From Akkermansia sp. (GTDB taxonomy: Bacteria; Verrucomicrobiota; Verrucomicrobiia; Verrucomicrobiales; Akkermansiaceae), in contig JAFQSQ010000021.1 of the NCBI GenBank assembly GCA_017409465.1, forward strand, positions 1 through 56,860: a stretch of DNA of 56,860 nt, read 5' to 3'. Each line of letters begins with the position of its first letter. Within the stretch, counting starts at the first letter, position 1. The position numbers and the translations under genes were made by a program. The notes beneath the pieces are model-generated. The model searched no databases. It was not told the origin of the DNA and saw only the letters and a list, made by a program, of their open reading frames with translations. Below, piece by piece: positions 8,121 through 17,163 of this stretch.

Positions 8121-8149
8121 TTGACCGCCGCCGGGATGAGAGGCATAAT
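8121..8149 (+). promoter_or_regulatory. mdh promoter, almost leaderless
   Basis: -35 TTGACC (8121-8126), 17-base spacer, -10 CATAAT (8144-8149). Transcription would start near 8156, only about four bases before the ATG at 8160. Confidence 0.75.
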
Positions 8150-8159
8150 ATGCGCCGTT

Positions 8160-9140
8160 ATGAAGACCCCCGTTACAGTTACCGTGACCGGCGCTGCCGG
8201 CAACATTTCGTACTCCCTGCTGTTCCGCATCGCAGCCGGTGAGATGCTGGGCGCCGATCAGCCCGTCATCCTGAAGCTCCTGGAAATCACCCCCTGCCTG
8301 GAGAAGCTGCAGGGTGTTGTGATGGAGCTGGAGGACTGCGCATTCCCCCTCGTGAAGGAAATCGTGGCCACGGACGATCCCGCCGTTGCTTTCAAGGATG
8401 CCGACTGGTGCATGCTCGTAGGTTCCGTACCGCGCAAGGCCGGTATGGAGCGCAAGGATCTGCTGAGCATCAACGGTAAGGTGTTCGTGGGTCAGGGCAA
8501 GGCCATTGCTGAGAACGCAGCCCCCGGCTGCCGCGTGTTCGTGGTGGGCAACCCCTGCAACACCAACTGCCTCATCGCCCTTCACAACGCCACCGGCATG
8601 CCGAAGGAGAACTTCTTCGCCATGACCATGCTGGACGAGTACCGCGCCAAGGCTCAGCTCGCCGCCAAGGCCGGCGTGGCCGTCTCCGATGTGACCAACA
8701 TGACCATCTGGGGCAACCACTCTGCCACCCAGTACCCCGACTTCACCAACGCCAAGATCTGCGGCAAGCCCGCCACCGATATGATTACCGATGAGGAATG
8801 GCTCAAGGGTGAATTCATCTCCACCGTGCAGCAGCGCGGTGCGGCCATCATCAAGGCTCGCGGTCTTTCCTCCGCTGCCTCTGCCGCCAATGCTGCCCTC
8901 ATGACCGTGAAGAACCTGACCACCCCCACCCCCGAGGGCGATTGGTTCTCCGTCTGCACTTTCACCGACGGCACCAAGTACGGTCTGCCCGCCGGTATCA
9001 TCTGCTCCCAGCCCACCCGCACCAATGCAGATGGCACCTACTCCATCGTGGAAGGTCTGCCCATCGATGCCTTCTCCCGCGAGAAGATTGATGCTTCCTG
9101 CAAGGAGCTTCTTGAGGAGCGCGCCGAAGTCCTCGGCTAA
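8160..9140 (+). CDS. mdh: Malate dehydrogenase
   Basis: This 326-residue cytosolic NAD-dependent dehydrogenase interconverts malate and oxaloacetate in the TCA cycle or the reductive branch. The N-terminal Rossmann glycine motif is [18 protein letters not shown]. Substrate-binding Arg residues are in [15 protein letters not shown], the NAD-binding Asn is in VVGNPCNTN and the catalytic His is in [13 protein letters not shown]. Length and the long N-terminal loop match the type common in actinobacteria and chlamydia-like groups. The frame stays open upstream to 7950 but runs through the tRNA-Ser gene, so the start is set at 8160, next to a near-consensus promoter. A strong terminator follows, indicating a single-gene unit. 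Confidence 0.95.
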   Translation: MKTPVTVTVTGAAGNISYSLLFRIAAGEMLGADQPVILKLLEITPCLEKLQGVVMELEDCAFPLVKEIVATDDPAVAFKDADWCMLVGSVPRKAGMERKDLLSINGKVFVGQGKAIAENAAPGCRVFVVGNPCNTNCLIALHNATGMPKENFFAMTMLDEYRAKAQLAAKAGVAVSDVTNMTIWGNHSATQYPDFTNAKICGKPATDMITDEEWLKGEFISTVQQRGAAIIKARGLSSAASAANAALMTVKNLTTPTPEGDWFSVCTFTDGTKYGLPAGIICSQPTRTNADGTYSIVEGLPIDAFSREKIDASCKELLEERAEVLG

Positions 9141-9164
9141 AGCGCCTCTCAACCCTATCTTTCA

Positions 9165-9206
9165 CTCCCCCGCAGTTGCCCCCGGCAGCTGCGGGGGAAG
9201 TCTTTT
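9165..9206 (+). terminator. mdh terminator
   Basis: Arms TCCCCCGCAG (9166-9175) and CTGCGGGGGA (9189-9198), followed by a T-rich stretch TCTTTT. Confidence 0.85.
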
Positions 9207-9361
9207 GCCGGGCAATCAATACCCTCTATACCCCTCCAAAAAAATTCTCATCTTTCGATTACTCTTCATTTGTGTGATAAAATCCCCGACCACAGGACAC
9301 AAAGCGGCAGCAAAAGTGCGTTTTTCCCTGTCATGACGCGGTGCACGACACTTTCGGCATC

Positions 9362-9390
9362 TTGACGGATTGCGGGGAACATGTTACAGT
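9362..9390 (+). promoter_or_regulatory. leuCD promoter
   Basis: -35 TTGACG (9362-9367), 17-base spacer, -10 TACAGT (9385-9390) with an upstream TG. Predicted leader is about 11 bases before the leuC ATG at 9408; no leader peptide or T-box is visible. Confidence 0.7.
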
Positions 9391-9407
9391 TCGGATAAGC
9401 AACTATT

Positions 9408-10820
9408 ATGGGCAAGACATTATACCGGAAAGTATGGGAGGCGCACACGGTCGGCACGCTGCCGGACGGTCGTACGCAGTTGTTCATCGCTACTCATCTG
9501 ATGCATGAGGTGACCTCACCCCAGGCATTCGCCATGCTGAGGGAGCTGAATCTACCCGTGCTGCACCCGGAGCGCACTTTTGCCACGGTGGATCATATCA
9601 TCCCCACGGATAATCAGTGTGAGCCCTTTGCCGACCCCCGCGCCGCGACGATGCTTGATGCTCTGCGCCGCAATTGCAAGGAACACGGTATCCGTCTCTT
9701 CGACCTGGCCAGCGGTCGCCAGGGCATTGTCCACATGGTCGGCCCGGAGCTGGGTATCACACAGCCCGGCATGACCATCGTCTGCGGTGATTCCCACACG
9801 GCCACGCACGGTGCCATGGGCGCTGTGGCCATGGGTATCGGCACTACACAGGTGCGCGACGTACTGGCCACGCAGACGCTGGCCATGAGCCCCCTGAAGG
9901 TGCGCAATGTCCGCGTGGAAGGCACGCTGCGCCCCGGCGTGACGGCCAAGGACGTAGCGCTGCATATCATCGGCCGGCTGGGTGCCAACGGTGGTCTGGG
10001 TTATGCGTATGAGTTCGGCGGCTCCGCCATTGAGAATATGGAGATGGACGGCCGTCTGACGCTCTGCAACCTGGCCATTGAAGGTGCTGCCCGCTGCGGC
10101 TACATCAACCCGGATGAAAAGACCTTCGCCTACCTGAAAGGCCGCCCATATGCACCGAAGGGTGCGGACTGGGATGCCGCCGTGGAGCGCTGGAAGAGCT
10201 TTGCCAGCGATGCAGATGCAGAATATGACGATGTGGTCATCATCCCGGCAGAGGAGATTGAGCCTACTGTCACCTGGGGTATTTCCCCGGACATGAATAT
10301 CGGCATTTCCGGCTCCGTTCCCTCCCCGGAGGATGCCCGCGATGCCGAAGGCCGCAAGGCCTACACCACGGCGCTGGAGTACATGAAGCTCACGCCCGGG
10401 CAGCCGATAAAGGGGCTGCCGGTGGATGTGGCATTCATCGGGTCCTGCACCAATGGGCGCATTTCCGACTTCCGCGCCGTTGCCCCGCTCATTGCCGGGC
10501 GCAAGGTGGCTCCGGGGGTGAAGGCTCTGGCCGTGCCCGGTTCCCAGATGACCGCGCAGCAGTGCGAGGAAGAAGGCATCGCCCGGATTTTCCGCGATGC
10601 CGGCTTCGAATGGCGACTCCCCGGCTGCTCCATGTGTCTGGCCATGAACCCGGATCGTCTGGTGGGCGACCAGATTTGCGCCAGCACCAGCAACCGCAAC
10701 TTCAAGGGCCGCCAGGGCAGTCCCACGGGGCGCACGCTGCTGATGAGCCCGCTGATGGCCGCCGCCGCCGCTCTCACCGGCCGCGTTTCCGACCCGCGCG
10801 AGGTATTCGACATTGTCTGA
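9408..10820 (+). CDS. leuC: 3-isopropylmalate dehydratase, large subunit
   Basis: This 470-residue aconitase-family protein forms a heterodimer with LeuD. It isomerises 2-isopropylmalate to 3-isopropylmalate in leucine synthesis. The 4Fe-4S cluster ligands are visible as Cys in [13 protein letters not shown] and as the two Cys of [12 protein letters not shown] near the C-terminus. [17 protein letters not shown] and GSQMTAQQ are family signatures. Length fits the family (about 465-470). leuD follows after 29 bases, so the two form an operon. leuA and leuB are not in the window. Confidence 0.96.
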   Translation: MGKTLYRKVWEAHTVGTLPDGRTQLFIATHLMHEVTSPQAFAMLRELNLPVLHPERTFATVDHIIPTDNQCEPFADPRAATMLDALRRNCKEHGIRLFDLASGRQGIVHMVGPELGITQPGMTIVCGDSHTATHGAMGAVAMGIGTTQVRDVLATQTLAMSPLKVRNVRVEGTLRPGVTAKDVALHIIGRLGANGGLGYAYEFGGSAIENMEMDGRLTLCNLAIEGAARCGYINPDEKTFAYLKGRPYAPKGADWDAAVERWKSFASDADAEYDDVVIIPAEEIEPTVTWGISPDMNIGISGSVPSPEDARDAEGRKAYTTALEYMKLTPGQPIKGLPVDVAFIGSCTNGRISDFRAVAPLIAGRKVAPGVKALAVPGSQMTAQQCEEEGIARIFRDAGFEWRLPGCSMCLAMNPDRLVGDQICASTSNRNFKGRQGSPTGRTLLMSPLMAAAAALTGRVSDPREVFDIV

Positions 10821-10849
10821 TGTGAACCGCTAACCTCTTTTTACCGAAC

Positions 10850-11452
10850 ATGCCTCTCAACAAAATCATTTCCATTTCCGGCAAGGCCGTTCCCGTTCCC
10901 GGAGCGGACATGGACACGGACCGCATCATCCCCGCCCGCTTCCTCAAGTGTGTGACCTTCGATGAGCTGGCCGGCACCATGTTCCATGATGAGCGTTTCA
11001 ACGATGACGGCAGCTCCAAGGGCCACCCCATCGATGCCCCGCAGCACGCAGGTGCTGCCATCATCCTGGGTGGTGAGAACTTCGGCTGTGGCTCCTCCCG
11101 CGAGCACGCCCCACAGGCCATCAAGCGCTCCGGCATCCGCGCCATCGTGGCGGAAAGCTTCGCGGAAATCTTCTTCGGCAACAGCTCCGGCATTGGCCTG
11201 CCCTGCGTCTGTGCCACCCGCGAGGATATTCTGGCTGCCACAGAGCTGACCACGCAGAAGCCGGATACCGTCTGGACGGTAGACCTGCACAGCATGACGC
11301 TGAGCTGCGCAGAGGCTTCCTATCCCGTCCGCATGCCGGCAGAGCCGCGCGAAGCCCTCATGCAGGGGCGTTGGGATGCCGTGGTGGAGCTGATGAACGC
11401 CCCGGAGGCCGTGGCCGCGCTGGCTGCCAAACTCCCCCGCCCCACCCTGTAA
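10850..11452 (+). CDS. leuD: 3-isopropylmalate dehydratase, small subunit
   Basis: This 200-residue swivel-domain subunit completes the LeuCD active site. Signatures are ADMDTDRIIPARFLK near residue 20, GGENFGCGSSREHAPQAIK at about 77-95, and FAEIFFGNSSGIGLP. Length is normal. It is cotranscribed with leuC, and the next gene starts 25 bases later on the same strand. Confidence 0.96.
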   Translation: MPLNKIISISGKAVPVPGADMDTDRIIPARFLKCVTFDELAGTMFHDERFNDDGSSKGHPIDAPQHAGAAIILGGENFGCGSSREHAPQAIKRSGIRAIVAESFAEIFFGNSSGIGLPCVCATREDILAATELTTQKPDTVWTVDLHSMTLSCAEASYPVRMPAEPREALMQGRWDAVVELMNAPEAVAALAAKLPRPTL

Positions 11453-11477
11453 CAATCTTCCCCCATTTTTTCTGACC

Positions 11478-12599
11478 ATGCTGGCCCAGATTGCACCTCT
11501 GATCACCCGCGGCGTTGTGGACAACACGACGCCGGGCTATGTAGAGCTGCGTCTGTGGGGTATCGATGAGGGAGAACCCATCGACATCCTGCTCACGGGC
11601 AACTGTCTGCCGGACATCGCCGGCTGCCGCGTGAGCTTCACCAACAAGAGCCCCCTGCCCCATCCCGGGCAGGAGCACCCCGTGCTCAAAGGACTGCGTG
11701 AGGACACCCGCGCCACCCGCGCCGGGGATATGACCCTCTCCCGCCGCCTGCCGGAGCAGGACAACCGCCGCGCCATCACCAATGTGCTCTCGCTGGAGTT
11801 CTTCCTGGTGCCGGAGACACGCGTGCTCATCGAGATGAGCAGCTTCGAGTTCGAAATCTCCCTGCCCCAGTGGCAGATGAGCTGGGCAGAGGCCAACGCG
11901 CAGATGTTCCTGAACATGGAGGCGCTCCGCGCCCATGTGGAGTGGAATATGGAACACTTCGTCGGTCCCGGTCTGGCCGACCTGCGCAACACGGATTTTC
12001 CCGCCTGCGATTGGGATACGCACCTCAACCGCGCTGAGGCCGCCATGGCTATCTTCCCCACTATCCGCGAAAAATACCGCTACGAAGACAACGGCTACAA
12101 CGAATTGGCTTATGTAATGGGGCGCATGGATATCCTGGCACAGAAAGCGGCAGAAGATGAAGCGCAGATGCCCCCTGACCCGCAGGAACCTGCCCGCGAA
12201 TGGGAGGTCGTCGATTTCGTGGAACCGGCTCATGCCGACGAAGTGAAGCGCGCGCTGCACCACCCGCTCTTCACCGAAACATCGCACCTGACCGCCATCA
12301 TCAACCAGACACTTATGGCGCGTAAGCCCACCCAGCCGTCCCCGGAAACGGAGGAGTTCATCAACCAGTACGCCGCCATGGTCAGTCATATCCTGGCGAC
12401 CATCCTGCTGACCCGACAGAAGGAGTTCTCTCTGGAGCTCGCCTGCAAACGCCTGGCCATCATCATGCAGCGCGTGCAGGGGCTAGCCGGACGCGGCTCG
12501 CGACTGCTGAGCCGCCACGCCGGCACCATGCTGCGCGAGGCCTCAGCCTCGCTGCTCAGCCGGCTGGAGGATTTTGACACCCGCCTGCGCCGCCGCTAA
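11478..12599 (+). CDS. Conserved-looking hypothetical protein (373 residues)
   Basis: I do not recognise this family. The protein is soluble, without signal peptide or membrane segments. The first 150 residues are a beta-rich region (GYVELRLWGIDEGEPIDILLTG, then EFFLVPETRVLIEMSS). The middle and C-terminus are helical, with an Arg/Leu-rich end. It lies 25 bases after leuD in the same direction with core-like codon use, so it may be cotranscribed with leuCD. That does not by itself imply a role in leucine synthesis. The ATG at 11478 is the first good start. Confidence 0.65.
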   Translation: MLAQIAPLITRGVVDNTTPGYVELRLWGIDEGEPIDILLTGNCLPDIAGCRVSFTNKSPLPHPGQEHPVLKGLREDTRATRAGDMTLSRRLPEQDNRRAITNVLSLEFFLVPETRVLIEMSSFEFEISLPQWQMSWAEANAQMFLNMEALRAHVEWNMEHFVGPGLADLRNTDFPACDWDTHLNRAEAAMAIFPTIREKYRYEDNGYNELAYVMGRMDILAQKAAEDEAQMPPDPQEPAREWEVVDFVEPAHADEVKRALHHPLFTETSHLTAIINQTLMARKPTQPSPETEEFINQYAAMVSHILATILLTRQKEFSLELACKRLAIIMQRVQGLAGRGSRLLSRHAGTMLREASASLLSRLEDFDTRLRRR

Positions 12600-12627
12600 A
12601 CTCAGTCTTCCACCCCGCTCTCGCCAT

Positions 12628-13395
12628 ATGTATGTCGCCCAGGAACGCCGAGCCTATATCCTGCGTCTCCTGCAGCAGCGAGGCAGCGTGCGCTCTGCCG
12701 CAATGGCTCAGGAACTGGGCGTGACGGATGAAACCATCCGCACGGATCTGGTCGCCCTGCAAGCCCAGGGGCTGCTGGAACGCACGCACGGCGGCGCACG
12801 CTATATACTGCCCCTGACGCCATCGACACAGGCCGGAAACGTTCGTCTGGAGCTGCAACTGGCCGAACTGGCAGCCCGCCACATCGATGAGGGGATGCAT
12901 CTGTACCTTGATGATTCACCCTTCGCCCTGGCACTGGTGGCGACACTACATGATAAACCCTGCAAGCTGATCTGCTGCGCGGTGGATGCGCTGCGCCACT
13001 TGCAAGCTGCCGCCCTGCCCCACGAGATATACTGCCCGGGTGGCAGACTGGACAAAGCAAGCGGTCTGCTACTGCCTGATTCGGGTAGCTTACGGCAAGA
13101 GGTACGGGTGGATGCTGCCATCCTCTCCCCGACGGCACTCCGCCCTAAAGCAGCGGCATTCCCCACTCGGGCGCGCGCTCAGCTGGCCGCAAGCGCAGCA
13201 CAAGCAGCAAACCGGGTGTTCGCCCTTGTCCCGGCAGCGGCGCTGTCGGATATAGCCCCCCACACCGTGGAGCTGGAAACCTCGCTTCTCTTCACGGAAA
13301 ATGCTCTCCCGCCCGGCTTCGACGATATGCCCCGGGAAACAGTCCCTTATATTGCCCCGGAAGATGTCATCCGCGAGGCGTCATTCGACTACTGA
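12628..13395 (+). CDS. DeoR-family transcriptional regulator
   Basis: This 255-residue protein has an N-terminal winged helix (residues about 1-58). It begins ERRAYILRLLQQRGSVRSAA, followed by the recognition helix ELGVTDETIRTDLVALQAQG and LLERTHGGA, the standard DeoR/GlpR wing. Residues about 75-235 form the DeoR C-terminal effector domain, which usually binds phosphorylated sugars. The start is the ATG at 12628; the frame extends upstream only inside the previous gene. DeoR regulators often control sugar operons, so the fucose operon 4 kb away is a candidate target, but no shared operator was identified. The stop lies one base from the stop of the convergent lipoprotein gene. Confidence 0.85.
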   Translation: MYVAQERRAYILRLLQQRGSVRSAAMAQELGVTDETIRTDLVALQAQGLLERTHGGARYILPLTPSTQAGNVRLELQLAELAARHIDEGMHLYLDDSPFALALVATLHDKPCKLICCAVDALRHLQAAALPHEIYCPGGRLDKASGLLLPDSGSLRQEVRVDAAILSPTALRPKAAAFPTRARAQLAASAAQAANRVFALVPAAALSDIAPHTVELETSLLFTENALPPGFDDMPRETVPYIAPEDVIREASFDY

Positions 13396-13396
13396 A

Positions 13397-13825
13397 TCAG
13401 CGGCCTGAGGTTCCGGTCTTGCGCTGCTGCAGCCAGTTACGAATAGCATTGCCCATCTGCGACTGGCCGTTTGGAGAGGTCGTGGTGGTACCGGTGGGGG
13501 TAGTGGCCGGCATCAGTTTGTCACGCACAGCCGTCACCAGACAATCGCGATACAGCTTACCTCCCTGCCAGTTATTGAAGGAGAAGCGTGCCGACTCAGG
13601 CATGGCGTTCTCCGAACGCAGCACGCGATAGCGCAGACTGTTGCGGGTGAAATAGTCATATGCGTCATCCGCGCCGTAGTACATCATATCCGTGTAGGAG
13701 CTGGGATCAACTGCTGTGTAGGTAGTAGGAGTCAGCAGCTCCTTACGAGTGATGGTCTGAACCGGCATCAGGGAGCAGGAAGCCAGAACGGAAACGGTAA
13801 GCAGGGCTGTAACAACGTAACGCAT
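13397..13825 (-). CDS. Small lipoprotein of unknown function
   Basis: This 142-residue protein has a type II signal peptide: MRYVVTALLTVSVLASC, with lipobox LASC and Cys at residue 17. The mature part has a Tyr-rich segment (SYTDMMYYGADDAYDYFT) and a Thr/Pro/Gly-rich linker before a basic C-terminus. The frame is open further upstream, but only the ATG at 13825 produces a proper signal peptide. It is probably anchored in the inner leaflet of the outer membrane. Function unknown. Confidence 0.75.
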   Translation of the reverse strand: MRYVVTALLTVSVLASCSLMPVQTITRKELLTPTTYTAVDPSSYTDMMYYGADDAYDYFTRNSLRYRVLRSENAMPESARFSFNNWQGGKLYRDCLVTAVRDKLMPATTPTGTTTTSPNGQSQMGNAIRNWLQQRKTGTSGR

Positions 13826-13954
13826 GGGTTGGTTGTAACATATTTCACCATCGATGGCAAGAGCAAAGTAAATCGCCCCTCGAGAGACAAGGTATGCAGC
13901 AAAATACTGTCCGCACGCGTCCACGGACAGGATGTCGCACACATGAACAGGTAA

Positions 13955-14000
13955 AAAGAACAAGGAGCGCATCCGCCAGTAGGCGAATACGCTCCTTGGG
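13955..14000 (-). terminator. Terminator of the 38-residue lipoprotein gene
   Basis: Nine-base arms CAAGGAGCG (13961-13969) and CGCTCCTTG (13990-13998), with a further internal stem TCCGCC/GGCGA. On the minus strand it is followed by TTCTTTTTAC. Confidence 0.8.
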
Positions 14001-14019
14001 CAAAATCAGCAGAAAGGGC

Positions 14020-14136
14020 TCACTTCTCGATGATAATAGTGGGCGGCGCAGGAGCCGGAGGAGGAGTCTGCTGTTGCTGCTGACAGCAGGATGCCAGAGC
14101 AACTGCTGCTACGGTCAGTAGGATACTGTATTTCAT
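14020..14136 (-). CDS. Very small lipoprotein (38 residues)
   Basis: A complete short frame starts at the ATG at 14136. It gives a type II signal peptide with lipobox LASC (Cys 17), a second Cys, five Gln, a Pro/Ala-rich linker and the end TIIIEK. A purine-rich GAGAGAAAG ribosome site precedes the start. A near-consensus promoter lies at 14206-14234 and an intrinsic terminator follows at once, so it has its own complete transcription unit. The design resembles entericidin-like or Lpp-like mini-lipoproteins, but no family can be named. Confidence 0.72.
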   Translation of the reverse strand: MKYSILLTVAAVALASCCQQQQQTPPPAPAPPTIIIEK

Positions 14137-14161
14137 TCTTTCTCTCAGTTGGGGTTATTGC

Positions 14162-14234
14162 CGGGCGGCAGGTCACCACTGTGGTGTCCGCTGCCCGATG
14201 ACAGGAGAATAGCAGGCACTCTCGATAATTGCAA
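14162..14234 (-). promoter_or_regulatory. Promoter and leader hairpin of the mini-lipoprotein gene
   Basis: On the minus strand: -35 TTGCAA (14229-14234), 17-base spacer, -10 TATTCT (14206-14211) with an upstream TGC. Transcription would start near 14199. Directly downstream, 14162-14197 can fold into a long GC-rich stem (CGGGCAGCG with its counterpart), which would cap the 5' end of the mRNA. Confidence 0.65.
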
Positions 14235-14393
14235 ATCTAACTTACTGACTATTAGGATGGCGCAAACAGACAAGTCACTCATTATTCCGTGAGCGATGAC
14301 TGCGAAATGCAGGCGATTTAATCCCACATGCTATCTCATCCGCAAGAAAGCACGACGGCACCGACACTACCCTGCAGGAATTGAGTGGTCTGT

Positions 14394-16334
14394 TTACAAC
14401 TCGTAGTAGGTATAGCCGTTCAGTCCGTTGCGGTAGGCCTCGAGCGCATCGCGGCGCTGTCGGGGAGTGATGCGCCCCTCCTCTACCGCACGCTCTGCCA
14501 GGCTGCGGAACTGTGAAACCAGATCCTTGGCATCGTACTTCACATAGGAAAGCACGTCAGCCACGCTATCACCCTCTTCCTCCTGCGTAAAGACCGGACG
14601 TCCGTTCTCCAGATGCACGCTCACCACATTGGTATCGCCCAGTAGATTGTGAAGGTCACCCAGCGTCTCCTGGTATGCTCCGACCATAAAAACCGCAACG
14701 TAGTATGTCTCGTCAGAACCAACCTCATGCAGCGGCAGAGAACGAGCCACGTCTTCACGATCGATAAAGTTGTCTACCTTGCCATCGCAATCGCAGGTGA
14801 TGTCCACCAGCACACTCTTCTGCGATGGGCGCTCATCGAGACGCTGAATGGGTGCCACGGGGAAAAGCTGGTCAATCGCCCAGGAATCAGGCAGGCTCTG
14901 GAACACGGAGAAATTGCCGTAGTAAAAGTCTACCATGTTGTCAGAAACTTCCTTGAGGTCCTCCGGAATTTCACTCATCTCAGAAATACGGTGCGCGATG
15001 AGTCCCATGATATGCCAGTAAATGGCCTCACCCATACCTCGCTCGCGCAAACTGGCCTTGCCATGGTAAAACTCAGCGCGAAGTTGGTCGCGGTAGTAGA
15101 TGGCATCGTTATAACACTCCTGGATATTCTTGCGCGTAATCATGCGGCGCGTTTCATCGAGAGCACGGAGAACATCACTGGCGTTGTCCGGCAGCGACGG
15201 CATGCTCTTCTCCATACCAGGAGCAGTGGTCACGTCCAGAATATTGAACGCCAGCACGGCGTGGTACGCGACTACAGCGCGCCCTGACTCCGTCACCAGG
15301 TTCGGATGCTCCACCCCGGCGCGAGTGCACATCTCCCCGACAATTTCGACGATATCGCGAGCGTACTCCTCGATGGTGTAGTTACAGGACGAATGGAAAT
15401 TGGTCTGCGATCCATCATAGTCGACAGCCAGACCACCGCCCATATCGATGGCTCCCATCGGGGCTCCTTCTTTCACGAGATCGATGTAGATTCGGCAAGC
15501 TTCGGTCAGCGCACCGCGAACGACTGAAATATTGGGAATCTGAGAGCCCTGATGATAGTGCAGAACCTTGAGGCAATGCAGCTTATCGGCACTCTTGAGC
15601 GTATCCACCACATCGATGACTTGTGCGGCATTGAGACCGAACACTGATTTATCACCGGCAGATTCGTTCCAATGACCGCTGCCCTTGGAAGCCAGACGCA
15701 CGCGCACACCCAACTGCGGCTCGACCCCCAGCGCCTCAGCACGACGCAGAATGGCAGGCAGCTCGTTGGGCATTTCCAGGATGAGACAGATATTGATACC
15801 CATGCGCATCCCCATAAGAGCGAGGTCAATGAACTCGTCGTCCTTATAGCCGTTGCACATCAGATAGGCCTGAGGGTCTTTCATCTGAGCCATGGCCGCA
15901 ATCAGCTCGGGTTTGGAGCCGGCCTCCAGTCCATAGTGGTAGCGGGCACCATGAGAGACAATTTCCTCAACTACCTGTCGCTGCTGATTCACCTTGATGG
16001 GGTACACGCCCCGGTACTTACCGGTGTAACCGGCCTCGCGAATGGCCTTGTTGAAGCTCTTGTTGAGCTCGTCAATACGAGCGTGAAGCAAATCTCGGAA
16101 ACGCAGCAATACCGGCGCGTCCGTCCCGCGCTCGGCCAATCCCTTCATGATATTGTACAAGCTCACTAACTTGGACGAACCGTCAGAGTCCTGCAACTTT
16201 ACCATGAACTCCCCTTCTTTGGAGACATTGAAATAGCCGTTGCTCCACCCATTCACACAATAAAGGTCGGCAGAATCAGCTGCGGTCCAGTTGCGAATCT
16301 TGCGTTTGATGGATGCTGTGCGCGATTTCTTCAT
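14394..16334 (-). CDS. speA: Biosynthetic arginine decarboxylase
   Basis: This 646-residue PLP enzyme of the alanine-racemase-fold class converts arginine to agmatine for polyamine synthesis. The PLP Lys lies in GVYPIKVNQQRQ (Lys 114). Other signatures are YHYGLEAGSKPELIAAM, the glycine loop AIDMGGGLAVDYDGS, and VTESGRAVVAYHAVL. The VDITCDCDGKVD motif near residue 490 carries the active-site Cys from the partner subunit. Length matches E. coli SpeA. The start is set at 16334; upstream in-frame sequence runs through the promoter. agmatine ureohydrolase (speB) is not in the window. Confidence 0.95.
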   Translation of the reverse strand: MKKSRTASIKRKIRNWTAADSADLYCVNGWSNGYFNVSKEGEFMVKLQDSDGSSKLVSLYNIMKGLAERGTDAPVLLRFRDLLHARIDELNKSFNKAIREAGYTGKYRGVYPIKVNQQRQVVEEIVSHGARYHYGLEAGSKPELIAAMAQMKDPQAYLMCNGYKDDEFIDLALMGMRMGINICLILEMPNELPAILRRAEALGVEPQLGVRVRLASKGSGHWNESAGDKSVFGLNAAQVIDVVDTLKSADKLHCLKVLHYHQGSQIPNISVVRGALTEACRIYIDLVKEGAPMGAIDMGGGLAVDYDGSQTNFHSSCNYTIEEYARDIVEIVGEMCTRAGVEHPNLVTESGRAVVAYHAVLAFNILDVTTAPGMEKSMPSLPDNASDVLRALDETRRMITRKNIQECYNDAIYYRDQLRAEFYHGKASLRERGMGEAIYWHIMGLIAHRISEMSEIPEDLKEVSDNMVDFYYGNFSVFQSLPDSWAIDQLFPVAPIQRLDERPSQKSVLVDITCDCDGKVDNFIDREDVARSLPLHEVGSDETYYVAVFMVGAYQETLGDLHNLLGDTNVVSVHLENGRPVFTQEEEGDSVADVLSYVKYDAKDLVSQFRSLAERAVEEGRITPRQRRDALEAYRNGLNGYTYYEL

Positions 16335-16382
16335 GATCTTTTCTTGTTTGGTAAGTGTCTCCTGCGTGCGGGGAATGCGCGC

Positions 16383-16411
16383 GTTATATACTAACACAGG
16401 ACGATTGTCAA
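16383..16411 (-). promoter_or_regulatory. speA promoter
   Basis: On the minus strand: consensus -35 TTGACA (16406-16411), 17-base spacer, -10 TATAAC (16383-16388). Predicted leader is about 42 bases. Confidence 0.85.
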
Positions 16412-16569
16412 TCAGAAGTTTGGCTTTCCCGCGCTTTCCTGTCGGCATTCTCCGTATCGAGTGAAATAAGCTCTCAATGGCAACCTCTTTACAAATGACA
16501 CATCTCACTGCAATTAAGCACTTTATAGTCACAATGTCAAAAAAAATGCAAAATTCAGAGAAATTTGGA

Positions 16570-16625
16570 TTGCCAAGCAGGCAAAAATCGTGTAGACTGT
16601 CGCACCCACCCGAGCCGGGAGGCTC
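16570..16625 (+). promoter_or_regulatory. rplS promoter and leader hairpin
   Basis: -35 TTGCCA (16570-16575), 17-base spacer, -10 TAGACT (16593-16598). The leader contains a small stem GAGCC-GGGA-GGCTC (16612-16625) with a GNRA-type tetraloop, upstream of a strong AGAAGGAG ribosome site (16643-16650). A ribosomal-protein autoregulation element is possible but unproven. Confidence 0.7.
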
Positions 16626-16659
16626 ACAGACCATTTACAAAACAGAAGGAGATTTAGGA

Positions 16660-17004
16660 ATGAACATTCTCGATACTATCGGAAAAGAGCAGATGAAGGA
16701 CGACGTGACGCCCTTCAACGTTGGTGACACCGTGAAGGTACACTGCCGCGTGATTGAAGGTGGCAAGGAACGTGTGCAGATCTTCCAGGGCATCGTCATC
16801 GGTAAGCGTGGCGCCGGCATCAACGAGGCTTTCACCGTTCGTAAGATTGCCTACGGCGAAGGCGTGGAGCGCTCCTTCCCCATCCACACCCCCAAGATTG
16901 CCAAGATTGAGGTGGTGACCCGCGGTAAGGTTCGTCGCGCCAAGCTGAACTACCTCCGCGACCGCGTGGGTAAGGAAGCTGTGACGGTGAAGACCATCCG
17001 CTAA
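16660..17004 (+). CDS. rplS: 50S ribosomal protein L19
   Basis: This 114-residue component of the large ribosomal subunit lies near the 30S/50S interface. It shows the full L19 signature: [37 protein letters not shown] (split here only by wording), then [16 protein letters not shown] and [20 protein letters not shown]. The start at 16660 follows a strong AGAAGGAG site; the upstream open frame runs through the promoter. It stands alone here instead of in the common rpsP-rimM-trmD-rplS cluster; rpsP is found 25 kb away. Confidence 0.97.
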   Translation: MNILDTIGKEQMKDDVTPFNVGDTVKVHCRVIEGGKERVQIFQGIVIGKRGAGINEAFTVRKIAYGEGVERSFPIHTPKIAKIEVVTRGKVRRAKLNYLRDRVGKEAVTVKTIR

Positions 17005-17032
17005 GTCACAACTGTAACATTTTCATCTACAG

Positions 17033-17064
17033 CATGCCATTCTATTACAGAATGGCATGTTTTT
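17033..17064 (+). terminator. rplS terminator
   Basis: Perfect 11-base arms CATGCCATTCT (17033-17043) and AGAATGGCATG (17049-17059), followed by TTTTT. Confidence 0.9.
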
Positions 17065-17102
17065 GTGTGTCCGGATAACCCTGACTCTAACCTCTATAGA
17101 GC

Positions 17103-17145
17103 AAAAAAATCGCCATGCGGCCGGGAATGGCAGCATGGCGAAAAA
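17103..17145 (-). terminator. Fucose operon terminator
   Basis: Arms CGCCATGC (17111-17118) and GCATGGCG (17133-17140). On the minus strand a run of seven T follows. It lies 20-60 bases after the fucA stop. Confidence 0.85.
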
Positions 17146-17163
17146 TCATGAGGGAAAGAGTAC

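Noticed and set aside
7950..8159. Upstream extension of mdh
   Set aside because: It overlaps the tRNA-Ser gene and both promoters; the conserved N-terminus starts at 8160.
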